64,000 nt of DNA from Kitasatospora sp. MAP12-44 (GTDB taxonomy: Bacteria; Actinomycetota; Actinomycetes; Streptomycetales; Streptomycetaceae): positions 8,618,001-8,682,000 of the forward strand of contig NZ_JARZAE010000004.1 in assembly GCF_029892095.1 (NCBI RefSeq), read 5' to 3'. Positions 25,465 to 33,145 of the stretch are shown piece by piece. How positions within the stretch are numbered: the first letter of the stretch is position 1; the number at the start of each line of letters is the position of its first letter. A program made the position numbers and the translations under genes. A model generated the notes under the pieces. The model worked only from the letters and a program-made list of their open reading frames with translations, had not been told where the DNA came from and made no database searches.

Positions 25465-27207
25465 GTGGACCGTCCGTCCAAGGCGGACCCTCCGCACGTG
25501 CCACGCCTTCAGCTCGACGACCTGCTGGACGAGCCGCAGACGAGGCTGGACGTGGCCCGGGGGACCAGGGACCGGGTGCACGGCCTGCTGGAGGCGGTGC
25601 TGTCGGTGGGCCGGGAGCTGGAGCTGGGCCAGGTGCTTCGGCACATCGTGGAGGCCGCGGTGGCGCTGGTGGATGCCGAGTACGGGGCGCTGGGAGTGAT
25701 CGGCGAGGACCAGTGGCTGTCGCAGTTCGTCCCGGTGGGCCTGAGCGAGGAGCAGACCCGGCGGATCGGCCCGTTGCCGGCCGGGCACGGTCTCCTGGGC
25801 GAGCTGATCCGCCATCCCGAACCGCTGCGCCTGGCGGAGCTGTCCGGGCATCCGGCCTCCTACGGATTTCCGGCCCATCACCCGCCGATGCACAGTTTCC
25901 TCGGGGTGCCGATCCGGGTGCGCGACAAGGTCTTCGGCAACCTCTATCTCACCGAGAAGCGCGGCGGCGGGGAGTTCGACGCCGAGGACGAGGCGGTGCT
26001 GGCGACGCTGGCGGTGGCCGCCGGGGTGGCGATCGACAACGCCCGGCTGTACACCCAGGCGCGGTTGCGCGAGCGTTGGCTGCTGGCGACCGGCGAACTC
26101 ACCAACAGTCTGATGTCGGGGCACTCCCAGGAGGAGGTGCTGGATCTGCTGGTCGTCCGAGCCGGTGAGATCGCCGGCGCCGATCTGACCGTGGTTGCTC
26201 TGCCGCTACCGGGCTCCCACGAGCTCGAGGTGCGGTTCGCCGTCGGCCTGGCGGCGGAGGCCCACCGCCGACTGGTCCTTCCATTGGAGGGCTCCTTCGC
26301 GGGGGCAGCGGTCCGCAGCGGGGGGCTGGTCACCAGCGTCGACGTGAGCAGGGACCCGAGGATCACGGCTGGTCCGCCGCGGTGGGAGGGCCTGGGCCCG
26401 GCGGTGGCCGTCCCGATCGGCACGACCGAGGGTGGTGTCCGCGGGGTGCTGATGCTGGCCAGGGCGGCGGGCCGGCCGGTGTTCGAGTCGCAGGAGTGTG
26501 CTCCGTTGCCGGGCTTCGCGGGGCAGGCGGCGGTGGCGATGGAGCTGGCCGAGCGGCGACGGGACTCCGAGCAGGTCGCCCTGCTGGAGGAGCGCGACCG
26601 TATCGCCCGGGACCTGCACGACCAGGCGATCCAGCGGCTCTTCGCGACCGGGATGACCCTGCAGGGCGCGGTGAGGCTCATCGAGCACCCGGAGGCCGCC
26701 GAGCGGGTGCTGCGGGCCATCGACGATCTGGACGACACGGTCAAGACCATCCGGTCGACCATCTTCGGACTGCGGACCAGGCAGGACGGCCCGGCCGGCA
26801 GTGGCCTGCGGGCCGACGCGGTGGCCGCGGTCCAACGGGCCGCCGCCACCCTGGGGTTCGTCCCGGCGCTGCGGATGCAGGGCTTGATCGACCTGCGGGT
26901 CTCTCCGTCGCTGGCCGAGGAGGTGCTGGCCGTTCTGGTGGAGGCGCTGTCGAACGTCGCCCGGCACGCGCGGGCCCGAACGGTGGAGGTGGCGTTGGCC
27001 GTGGAGGGTGAGTTGGCGCTGACCGTCACCGACGACGGGGTCGGCCTGCCGGACGGCGGGCGCCGCAGCGGCTTGGACAATCTCGCCGAGCGAGCGGCGA
27101 GGCTCGGCGGGACCTTCCGAGCCGAGGCGGCCCCGACCGGCGGGACACGCCTGGAATGGCGGGTGCCGCTGCCCTACCTCGGTGAGCCCGGCCGGAACTC
27201 AGGATGA
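25465..27207 (+). CDS. GAF-domain sensor histidine kinase (DevS/DosT-like)
   Basis: A 580-residue cytosolic kinase. GAF 1 spans about residues 45-195 (LVDAEYGALGVIG...SFLGVPIRVRDKVFGNLYLTEK); GAF 2 spans about residues 215-360. A HisKA_3 dimerisation helix follows with the phospho-acceptor in ERDRIARDLHDQAIQRLF (His near 385), then a HATPase domain (EALSNVARHARA, DDGVGLPDGG, GLDNLAERAARLGG). This is the architecture of mycobacterial DosS/DosT, where GAF 1 holds a gas-sensing heme. GTG 25465 follows GGGAGGAT. Its gene converges on the response regulator and overlaps it by 9 bases at the 3' ends. A truncated paralogue is at 10574. Confidence 0.93.
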   Translation: MDRPSKADPPHVPRLQLDDLLDEPQTRLDVARGTRDRVHGLLEAVLSVGRELELGQVLRHIVEAAVALVDAEYGALGVIGEDQWLSQFVPVGLSEEQTRRIGPLPAGHGLLGELIRHPEPLRLAELSGHPASYGFPAHHPPMHSFLGVPIRVRDKVFGNLYLTEKRGGGEFDAEDEAVLATLAVAAGVAIDNARLYTQARLRERWLLATGELTNSLMSGHSQEEVLDLLVVRAGEIAGADLTVVALPLPGSHELEVRFAVGLAAEAHRRLVLPLEGSFAGAAVRSGGLVTSVDVSRDPRITAGPPRWEGLGPAVAVPIGTTEGGVRGVLMLARAAGRPVFESQECAPLPGFAGQAAVAMELAERRRDSEQVALLEERDRIARDLHDQAIQRLFATGMTLQGAVRLIEHPEAAERVLRAIDDLDDTVKTIRSTIFGLRTRQDGPAGSGLRADAVAAVQRAAATLGFVPALRMQGLIDLRVSPSLAEEVLAVLVEALSNVARHARARTVEVALAVEGELALTVTDDGVGLPDGGRRSGLDNLAERAARLGGTFRAEAAPTGGTRLEWRVPLPYLGEPGRNSG

Positions 27208-27906
27208 GGTGCGAGGGCGGCGCGTGCCCTGGGAACCGTCGGACTGCTCAAGCCTGGTGGCGATGACCGCGGCCTGGATCCGGCGCTCGACACCCAGCTT
27301 GGCGAGGATGCGCGAGATGTGGTTCTTCACGGTCTTCTCGGCCAGGTAGAGCTCCTGGCCGATCTGGCGGTTGGTCTCGCCCTTGCCGATCAGGGCCAGC
27401 ACCTCCTGCTCCCTGGGGGTGAGGTCGGCAAGCCCAGGACCCGCTTGGGGATCGCCGTGGTAGCGCAGGCTCGCCATCAGGTGGGCGGTGGTGGCCGGGT
27501 CGAGCATCGACTGCCCGGCGGCGACGGTCCGCACCGCGGTGACCAGGTCGGCGCCCTTGACGTCCTTGAGGACGTACCCCGCGGCGCCAGCCATGATCGC
27601 GTCCAGCAGCGCGTCGTCATCGTCGAAGGAGGTGAGCATCAGACAGGGCAGCTCCGGCATCCGGGAGCGCAGCTCCCGGCAGACACTGATCCCGTCGCCG
27701 TCGGGAAGCCGGATGTCCAGCACGGCGACCTGGGGCCGCACCGCGGGCCCCCGGGCGAGCGCTTGTGCGCAGGTCCCGGCCTCGCCGACCACCTTGATGT
27801 CCGGCTCTGCCTCCAGCAGGTCCCGCACGCCGCGCCGGACCACCTCGTGGTCGTCGAGCAGGAACACGCGGATCGACTGCGGGTCGCAGCTTTCGCTTGT
27901 GTCCAT
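27199..27906 (-). CDS. NarL/LuxR-type response regulator (DevR/OsdR-like)
   Basis: 235 residues. The receiver domain has the acidic pair in FLLDDHEVV, the phosphorylation site AVLDIRLPDGDG (Asp near 64), the Thr/Ser switch MLTSFDDD and the Lys of VLKDVKGA. The output domain is a LuxR helix-turn-helix (LTPREQEVLALIGKGETNRQIGQEL...VKNHISRILAKLGVERR). The sequence is close in style to mycobacterial DevR and Streptomyces OsdR, which control dormancy genes. It is the most likely protein to bind the GGGCCGnnCGG boxes of this window; that is inference. Confidence 0.94.
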   Translation of the reverse strand: MDTSESCDPQSIRVFLLDDHEVVRRGVRDLLEAEPDIKVVGEAGTCAQALARGPAVRPQVAVLDIRLPDGDGISVCRELRSRMPELPCLMLTSFDDDDALLDAIMAGAAGYVLKDVKGADLVTAVRTVAAGQSMLDPATTAHLMASLRYHGDPQAGPGLADLTPREQEVLALIGKGETNRQIGQELYLAEKTVKNHISRILAKLGVERRIQAAVIATRLEQSDGSQGTRRPRTSS

Positions 27907-28045
27907 GGGTGCTCCCGCCGGGGCGGATCCGGAGTGTCATCTCCGAGTGTGCCGGGAAGGCCGGAGCCCGGCCCGTCGAGGGGAGCCGCCGGGCGTTGGC
28001 GACGCTGCTGCGCCACGGCCAGGAGGAGGCCACGGTCTGCTGCGC

Positions 28046-28221
28046 CGGTGGCGCCGCTCATCGGGGTCGTCACCCGCTTCGTGGTGCGGTGCGGCATCGA
28101 CTCGATCTCCGTGGCACCCGACAGCTGCGTCGCGGTGAAGCAGCACGTGGCCGCCGCGGAGCAGGACCGGCCGAGCTGCGGCTCGGCCGTTCGGCTCCGC
28201 ACCGGCGTGCCGTTCCCCTGA
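28046..28221 (+). pseudogene. C-terminal remnant of phosphoenolpyruvate synthase
   Basis: The frame VVRCGIDSISVAPDSCVAVKQHVAAAE with a stop at 28219 matches the end of PEP synthases and related PEP-utilising enzymes (AGIDSISxNPDxxxxVKxxVAxAE). Nothing of the catalytic or ATP-grasp domains remains. Confidence 0.6.
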
Positions 28222-28267
28222 GGCCGGGCGAGACTGACGCCGTACCTGCCCAGGAAAGGGGCCGACC

Positions 28268-28456
28268 ATGGCGGTGGCAGCGGCGTCTGCGGAGCGAGTG
28301 CTCGCAGCGCCCGTGGATCTCAACCACACCGGGCATTACGTCCATTGGGGCGTGGTGCAGATCTCGGTGGCGAACCTGGTCGTCGTCGGCCTGATGGTGC
28401 TGGTCTTCGTCGCGGCGGTGCTGCTGCCGTTCCCGAAGGGGCGGGGGCGCAGGTGA
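28268..28456 (+). CDS. Small single-helix membrane protein preceding cytochrome b
   Basis: 62 residues: a short polar N-terminus with DLNHTGHYVHWG, one membrane helix (VANLVVVGLMVLVFVAAVLLPF) and a basic tail KGRGRR, so the C-terminus is cytoplasmic. ATG 28268 follows AGGAAAGG. Its TGA overlaps the GTG of the cytochrome b gene (GTGA). It is probably a small subunit of the same membrane complex. Two His in the N-terminal segment could be functional. Confidence 0.75.
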   Translation: MAVAAASAERVLAAPVDLNHTGHYVHWGVVQISVANLVVVGLMVLVFVAAVLLPFPKGRGRR

Positions 28457-29112
28457 GCGACCCCGCGACGTCAAGGGACGTCCGCCCCGGCGGGTGGACC
28501 GGGGCGGTACGCCGGTACGCCGTCCGCACCCTCCCGCCGGAGAAGCTGCTGCCCGACACCCAGCCCGCGTACATGGCCTCGTGGATCTACGTCTTCGGCG
28601 TGCTCACCGTGTCGGCGCTGGTCGTGGTGGTCGCCACCGGATGCCTGCTCGCCCTGGAGGGCCCCGGCTGGTGGCACGTCTCCGGCGTCGGGAAGTACGT
28701 CAACAGTCTGCACCTGTGGGGTGTGGAGCTGTTCATGTTCTTCATGGTGATCCACCTGTGGGGCAAGTTCTTCATGGCCGCTTGGCGCGGTCGGCGGGCG
28801 ATGACGTGGATGACCGGGGCGGTCTGCTTCCTCGCCTCGGTCGGCGCCGCCTTCACCGGCTATCTGACGCAGCAGAACTTCGACTCGCAGTGGATCTCCG
28901 GGCAGGCCAAGGACGGCCTCAACGCGGTCGGCATCGGTGCCTGGTTCAACGTCCTGGACTTCGGCCAGATGCTCATGTGGCACATCGTGCTGCTGCCCCT
29001 CGCCCTGGGCGCGCTGACCGGCCTGCACGTCCTGCTGGTCCGTCGCCGCGGGATCGTGCCGCCGATCGACGCCGCGCTCCCGGAACCGGGCGCCGTCCAG
29101 GGGCGGCCGTGA
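28453..29112 (+). CDS. Cytochrome b N-terminal-domain protein (b6-type)
   Basis: 219 residues with four membrane helices of the cytochrome b/b6 N-terminal domain. The two heme-ligand pairs are His in NSLHLWG and VIHLWGKF (13 residues between) and LMWHIV and GLHVLLV (14 between, the b6 spacing). GTG 28453 overlaps the previous stop and the gene's own TGA overlaps the next GTG. No Rieske protein, cytochrome c or cytochrome b C-terminal domain is encoded nearby, so this is not an ordinary bc1 operon. It probably forms a di-heme quinone-reactive membrane subunit. Confidence 0.9.
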   Translation: MSDPATSRDVRPGGWTGAVRRYAVRTLPPEKLLPDTQPAYMASWIYVFGVLTVSALVVVVATGCLLALEGPGWWHVSGVGKYVNSLHLWGVELFMFFMVIHLWGKFFMAAWRGRRAMTWMTGAVCFLASVGAAFTGYLTQQNFDSQWISGQAKDGLNAVGIGAWFNVLDFGQMLMWHIVLLPLALGALTGLHVLLVRRRGIVPPIDAALPEPGAVQGRP

Positions 29113-30053
29113 AACCGCTCTCCCGCCGTGCGGCGGAGCCCGAGTCCGCCGCGTTCCCCACTCGCCCGTACGACCTGCTCAAGGAGTTCACCATCGCGCT
29201 GGTCGTGGTGGCACTGCTGACCGCGGGCCTCGCCGCGCTGTTCTCCTCCCCGGACGACAAACCGGTCACCCTGGCGGCCTGGTCCGCCGCCGCCCCGGGC
29301 GACTTCACCGCGACGGCCGTCGCCGAGCTCGGCGCCACCAGCACGACGGCGCAGTACGGTCCGCCGTACAACGACACCCCCGGCGCGGGCCAGAAGATCG
29401 GTCCGCTCGGCCTGCAACGGGCCGCCGGCGTGCGGATCCCGGTCGACACCGCCGAGGACTTCGTCCTGCGCCCGCTGCGCCAGGCCCCCGAACCGGCGGA
29501 GGTCACCGCCGCGCTCGCCGCCTGGAGCGCCGCGTCGAGCGACCGGCAGCAGACGTGGACCGCGGCCTACTCCGACGCGCTCGGCAAGGCCCCGGGCGGC
29601 GACCCCGCCCAGGTCGCCCCGGGCGACTACGGACCCGTCCCGGTACTGGCCGGACGGCTGCTGACGCTTGCCCAGGCCGGCGGCCTGGACGGACAGTTGC
29701 TGGCCCAGGGCCACTTCTACCAGACCGACTACACCAAGCCGATGCTCTTCCTGACCGACGGCGCCTACCTGGCGGGCCTGGCCGACGCCCAGCACCTGTC
29801 CGGCGACCAGTGGGGCATGATGAACGAGACCGGGAGCTACCCGGGGCAGGCATGGCTGTGGCTGTACACCTTCTGGTACCAGATCGACCCGTTCAAGAGC
29901 TCGACCAACGCGGACGCCCTGATCTGGGTGCTCATGGCGGTGCTCAGCCTCGGTCTCGTCCTGGTGCCGTTCATCCCCGGCGTCCGGTCCGTCCCCCGGT
30001 GGACGAAGGTGTACCGCCTGATCTGGCGCGACCACTACCGCGAACAGCGGTAG
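29109..30053 (+). CDS. Membrane-anchored partner of cytochrome b
   Basis: 314 residues: one helix near residues 25-45 (LLKEFTIALVVVALLTAGLAALF), a large outside domain (about 47-270) and a second helix near residues 280-300 (ALIWVLMAVLSLGLVLVPFIPG). The outside domain contains YGPPYNDTPGAGQKIGPLGLQ, FYQTDYTKPMLFLTDG and WGMMNETGSYPGQAWLWLYTFWYQIDP. I see no CxxCH heme motif or iron-sulfur ligand set. The start overlaps the cytochrome b stop (GTGA), so the three genes are translationally coupled. It likely replaces the C-terminal half and electron-accepting subunit of a conventional complex; the mechanism is unknown. Confidence 0.75.
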   Translation: MKPLSRRAAEPESAAFPTRPYDLLKEFTIALVVVALLTAGLAALFSSPDDKPVTLAAWSAAAPGDFTATAVAELGATSTTAQYGPPYNDTPGAGQKIGPLGLQRAAGVRIPVDTAEDFVLRPLRQAPEPAEVTAALAAWSAASSDRQQTWTAAYSDALGKAPGGDPAQVAPGDYGPVPVLAGRLLTLAQAGGLDGQLLAQGHFYQTDYTKPMLFLTDGAYLAGLADAQHLSGDQWGMMNETGSYPGQAWLWLYTFWYQIDPFKSSTNADALIWVLMAVLSLGLVLVPFIPGVRSVPRWTKVYRLIWRDHYREQR

Positions 30054-30077
30054 CGAAGCGGGCTCTGCACCGGCCGG

Positions 30078-30521
30078 TCAGCTCTCGGCGTGGCGGATCA
30101 CGACGACCGGGCAGTGTGCGTGCTGCACGCAGTGCTGGCCCACCGAGCCGAGCAGGGCGCCGGAGAAGCCGCCGTGGCCCCGGCTGCCGACCACCAGGAG
30201 TTCGGCCCGCCGAGCCCTGTCCAGCAGTACCTCTGCGGCGTTGCCGAGCACGACGCTCTCGCGGACCTCCACCGGCGGGTCGTCACCGACTACCTCGGCC
30301 ACTGCCTGGGCGATCATCTTCCCGGTGGCGTCGGGAAGTTCGGGATCCACCCCGGTCATTCCCCAGCCGTACACCGTCGGGTACGCCCAGCAGGCGACCG
30401 CGTCCACCACGGCACCGGTCCGCTGGGCCTGATCGACCGCCCAGCGCAGCGCGGCCTTCGAGGACGGCGAACCGTCCACTCCGACCACGATCCGACTCCC
30501 TGCCGACTCTTCTGCACTCAT
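30078..30521 (-). CDS. Universal stress protein (single UspA domain)
   Basis: 147 residues with RIVVGVDGSPSSKAALRWA at the start and GSRGHGGFSGALLGSVG / CPVVVIRHAES at the end, so the ATP loop is complete. It converges on the cytochrome operon, 24 bases from its stop. A good GGGCCGGACGGCCCC box lies about 60 bases upstream. Confidence 0.93.
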   Translation of the reverse strand: MSAEESAGSRIVVGVDGSPSSKAALRWAVDQAQRTGAVVDAVACWAYPTVYGWGMTGVDPELPDATGKMIAQAVAEVVGDDPPVEVRESVVLGNAAEVLLDRARRAELLVVGSRGHGGFSGALLGSVGQHCVQHAHCPVVVIRHAES

Positions 30522-30580
30522 CTCGCACCTCGCTACTCGGTTGACAGTCTCAGGCTGCTCTTTCGGCGCGCGGGCGCCCA

Positions 30581-30595
30581 GGGCCGGACGGCCCC
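30581..30595. promoter_or_regulatory. GGGCCGGACGGCCCC box upstream of a stress-protein gene
   Basis: GGGCCGGACGGCCCC, 60 bases upstream of the stress-protein ATG at 30521. A second imperfect dyad (GGGCCCGTCCGGACGGCC) follows within 30 bases. Confidence 0.5.
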
Positions 30596-30653
30596 GGGCA
30601 CGGGCCCGTCCGGACGGCCGGCCCCACTGCGGGGAGCCGCCGGAGGTTGCTGG

Positions 30654-30786
30654 TCACACATGGGGAACCACCGCGATCGGACACTGGATGTGGTGCACCA
30701 GGGCGTGCGCGGCGGGTCCGATGCGTGGGGTGCCGTGTCGGCGGATCCGGCGTCCGAGGACGAGCAGGTCGGCTCCGGCCGGGGTC
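30654..30786 (-). pseudogene. C-terminal remnant of a universal stress protein
   Basis: ADLLVLGRRIRRHGTPRIG followed by ALVHHIQCPIAVVPHV and a stop is the last strand-loop-strand of a UspA domain. The ATP loop is altered and the N-terminal part is missing. Confidence 0.6.
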
Positions 30787-30868
30787 GTCGCGTGCTGCCG
30801 GCGCGCTGGTCCACGCATCGCCATCCTCGCGCAGAGCCCCCGGCCCCGCATCGTGGCCGAACGGACGG

Positions 30869-32014
30869 TCAGCCGGTCGGGCGGCCCCTTATGGGATGCG
30901 TCGCGGGCACGCTCCGCTGCGCGATCCGGGAGACGTCGTGGCCGGTGACGATGCCGACCAGTCTTCCGGCGTCGAGCACCAGGATCCGCAGCGGCATCGT
31001 CACACCCGGTCGCTCCAGTGCGTCGAGGAGGCTGTCGTCGGGCGCGGCCTGTGCGCAGCGCGCGAGAGGGATGGCCACCTCGCGCGCCCGTAGTTCGCCC
31101 CTCCGCGCGGGCGGGACCGTCGCGAGTCGGCGCAGCTCGACGATGCCGCTCGGGTGTCCGTCGAGGTCGAGCAGGGGGATCGCCGAGTGGCGGCCCCTCG
31201 TCGCGACCTCGACGAGGAATCGGTCCACGGTCAACCAGTCGGCCCCGGTGACGACGGGTGAGGACATCGCCTGGGCCACCAGGACTCCGCGCAGCGCGCT
31301 CTCCAGCGTGGCGCGGCGGACCTCGGCCACAGCGGACATCGAGACGAAGAAGCCGACGAGCATCAGCCACAGGCCGGCACTCGCGCCGTGGGTCAGCTCG
31401 ACCCAGCCGGCCACGGCCATCAGCGTTCCAGCGACCTGGCCGGTGCGGCCGGCGACCCGCTGCGCCTGCTCGCGGTCGCCCCGGCGCCACCAGATCACTG
31501 CTTGGAGGACCCGTCCGCCGTCCAGAGGTGCGGCGGGCAGCAGGTTGAACGCGCCGAGCAGCAGGTTGGCCCAGCCGGTCCAGAGCAGCACAGCCGAGGG
31601 AATCGCCCAGTGGAGCGCATGCTGCGTCGCAAGACCGGCGGCGATCGCGACTCCGCCGAGCGCCAAGCTGGTCAGGGGCCCGATCACCGAGACGGCGAGG
31701 TCGACCCGGGGAGTCCGGGCGCGACCCATCCGGGTGACCCCACCCAGCCCCCAGACCGTCACGTCCTCGACCTCGATTCCGGCCCGTCGCGCGGTGACCG
31801 CGTGCGCCGCCTCGTGCGCGAGCAGGCTCGCCATCAGCAGCAGCGCACCGAGGAGGCCGGCCGTGGTGTAGACGGTGGCGGAGCGCCCCGGCGCCCAGGC
31901 GGGGAGAGTGCTGCTGCTGAGGCTGTCGGCCAGGAGAAGGACCAGCAGGGGCGCGCTCCAGTGGATGCGAAGCGGCACGCCGAGGATCCGTCCCAGGGGT
32001 ACGGTGCCCTTCAT
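30869..32014 (-). CDS. Site-2 protease (M50 family) with CBS domains
   Basis: 381 residues. Membrane helices carry the zinc motif LLAHEAAHAVTA (HExxH, about residue 63) and the distal ligand motif NLLPAAPLDGGRVL. The C-terminal 130 residues form a CBS pair (AQAMSSPVVTGADWLTVD...IPLLDLDGHPSGIVELRRL...LVGIVTGHDVSRIA). This is the Rv2625c type of M50 protease, a DosR-regulon member in mycobacteria. ATG 32014; upstream codons to 32605 look non-coding. Substrate unknown; it probably cuts membrane proteins. The 397-base gap to the next gene holds only a GGGGCCGGCCGGGCC box. Confidence 0.9.
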   Translation of the reverse strand: MKGTVPLGRILGVPLRIHWSAPLLVLLLADSLSSSTLPAWAPGRSATVYTTAGLLGALLLMASLLAHEAAHAVTARRAGIEVEDVTVWGLGGVTRMGRARTPRVDLAVSVIGPLTSLALGGVAIAAGLATQHALHWAIPSAVLLWTGWANLLLGAFNLLPAAPLDGGRVLQAVIWWRRGDREQAQRVAGRTGQVAGTLMAVAGWVELTHGASAGLWLMLVGFFVSMSAVAEVRRATLESALRGVLVAQAMSSPVVTGADWLTVDRFLVEVATRGRHSAIPLLDLDGHPSGIVELRRLATVPPARRGELRAREVAIPLARCAQAAPDDSLLDALERPGVTMPLRILVLDAGRLVGIVTGHDVSRIAQRSVPATHPIRGRPTG

Positions 32015-32047
32015 GGTGTCCCTGCCTTCTGGTGTTACCCCGCTGCC

Positions 32048-32062
32048 GGGGCCGGCCGGGCC
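32048..32062. promoter_or_regulatory. GGGGCCGGCCGGGCC box upstream of the site-2 protease
   Basis: GGGGCCGGCCGGGCC, about 35 bases before the protease start. It is a member of the recurrent palindrome family, but such GC-only sequence can also arise by chance in this DNA. Confidence 0.3.
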
Positions 32063-32411
32063 GGCTGGTGCCTGCTCGGTCGGTACGGAGGCCACTTCTA
32101 TCGTCGTCCTCATTCCCTTTCTCATTCGCGACTGTGCCGCCCCGGCTCTACTCCCACGCGACCGCACGTAGTAGATGTCCTGTCGCAGAGCAGCTGGCGG
32201 ATTCTCGCTCGGTCTCATCCGTGTTGTCGGATTCTCACCGAATTGGCTCTGAGCGGCGGACTTTGATGGGGTGACCGCACCCATCCACCTGGGACTGAGG
32301 AGCTGCTCCTGAGCCCAACACGACAACGGTTGGCGGTATGTGGGATCGACGACTGGCCCGTGTTCGCCACGCTGATCGGCGTGGGGAACACGGGCCAGTG
32401 TGGGAGCGGCC

Positions 32412-32789
32412 TCAGCTGAGCAAGAAGGCTCCGGTGAGGTCCACGATGACGTCGTCCCCCGAAGTGGCGGTGAGGGAGTAGGCGTACTTGCCGCTGGGTG
32501 AGTCACTGGGACATGGGAGGGTGACGGCGAACGTGACCGGGCCAGGCGCAGTCGGGGCGGTGCTGCCGGCGAAGAGTTGGGCCCAGTCGTCGCTCTGCTT
32601 AGCAATGGCGATCATGCCGTACTTCAGCAGGGTGTCGACCTTCGCACCGCTGGCGGGGACCTTGCGCAGCTTCCCGGAGATGGCGATGCGCAGGTCAGCG
32701 CCCTTCACCGGAGGGTCGGGCGTCAGGACATCGTTGATGACCTCCATGAGGTTGGTGCCTGAAGGGTCGTTGACCTGGTAACTAGCCAT
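32412..32789 (-). CDS. Unknown protein with an ML-domain-like pattern
   Basis: 125 residues, no signal peptide or membrane helix. The order of features resembles MD-2-related lipid-recognition (ML) domains known from eukaryotes: PPVKGADLRIAISGKL, GAKVDTLLKYGMIAIAKQSDDW, VTFAVTLPCPSDSPSGKYAYSL, DLTGAFLLS. ML domains have one or two disulfides; here only one Cys is obvious after the start region, so the match is tentative. ATG 32789 has little ribosome binding site and may be a near-leaderless start. I do not recognise a bacterial family with certainty. Confidence 0.5.
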   Translation of the reverse strand: MASYQVNDPSGTNLMEVINDVLTPDPPVKGADLRIAISGKLRKVPASGAKVDTLLKYGMIAIAKQSDDWAQLFAGSTAPTAPGPVTFAVTLPCPSDSPSGKYAYSLTATSGDDVIVDLTGAFLLS

Positions 32790-32839
32790 GCTGCACACAG
32801 TAGCGTGACGATTACAGGGCGATGCCGGTTTCCTGCCCT

Positions 32840-33040
32840 TCAGCCTGCTGCCGGTTGGCGCAGTCGACGCAGGCAGGGGTCGAGCGGGTGCCGGGGCTCC
32901 AGCCGCACCCTCGCGTCCACGCAGAGCAGTCCGTCGGGGGTGGCGATGATCGGGTTGAGGTCGGCCTCGGCGAGATGGGGGAGGTCGTCGGCCAGCCGGG
33001 AGAGTCGGGCGAGCAGGTCCTGGACGGCCATCAGGGCCGG
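32840..33040 (-). pseudogene. C-terminal remnant of an NDP-forming acyl-CoA synthetase
   Basis: LLARLSRLADDLPHLAEADLNPIIATPDG followed by CVDARVRLEPRHP and a stop is the end of the ATP-grasp part of NDP-forming acyl-CoA synthetases (LxRLsxLaddlPevaELDLNPvia...vDARvRl). Only the last 65 residues are left. The mycobacterial DosR region contains a gene of this class (Rv0998/Pat-like), so loss of function here is plausible. Confidence 0.65.
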
Positions 33041-33047
33041 TCGGGCC
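33034..33047. promoter_or_regulatory. GGGCCGGTCGGGCC box upstream of aquaporin
   Basis: GGGCCGGTCGGGCC, 100 bases upstream of the aquaporin ATG. A further partial copy (GGGCCCGGTCGGCC) lies near 33085. Confidence 0.4.
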
Positions 33048-33145
33048 AGTCCGGCCCGACCGGCTGTACCCCTTCCGGCCCTGGGGGCCCGGTCGGCCGC
33101 TGCCGAGAATGAAACAGGCAACTGCTGAAGGGCGGGGTGAGAACG

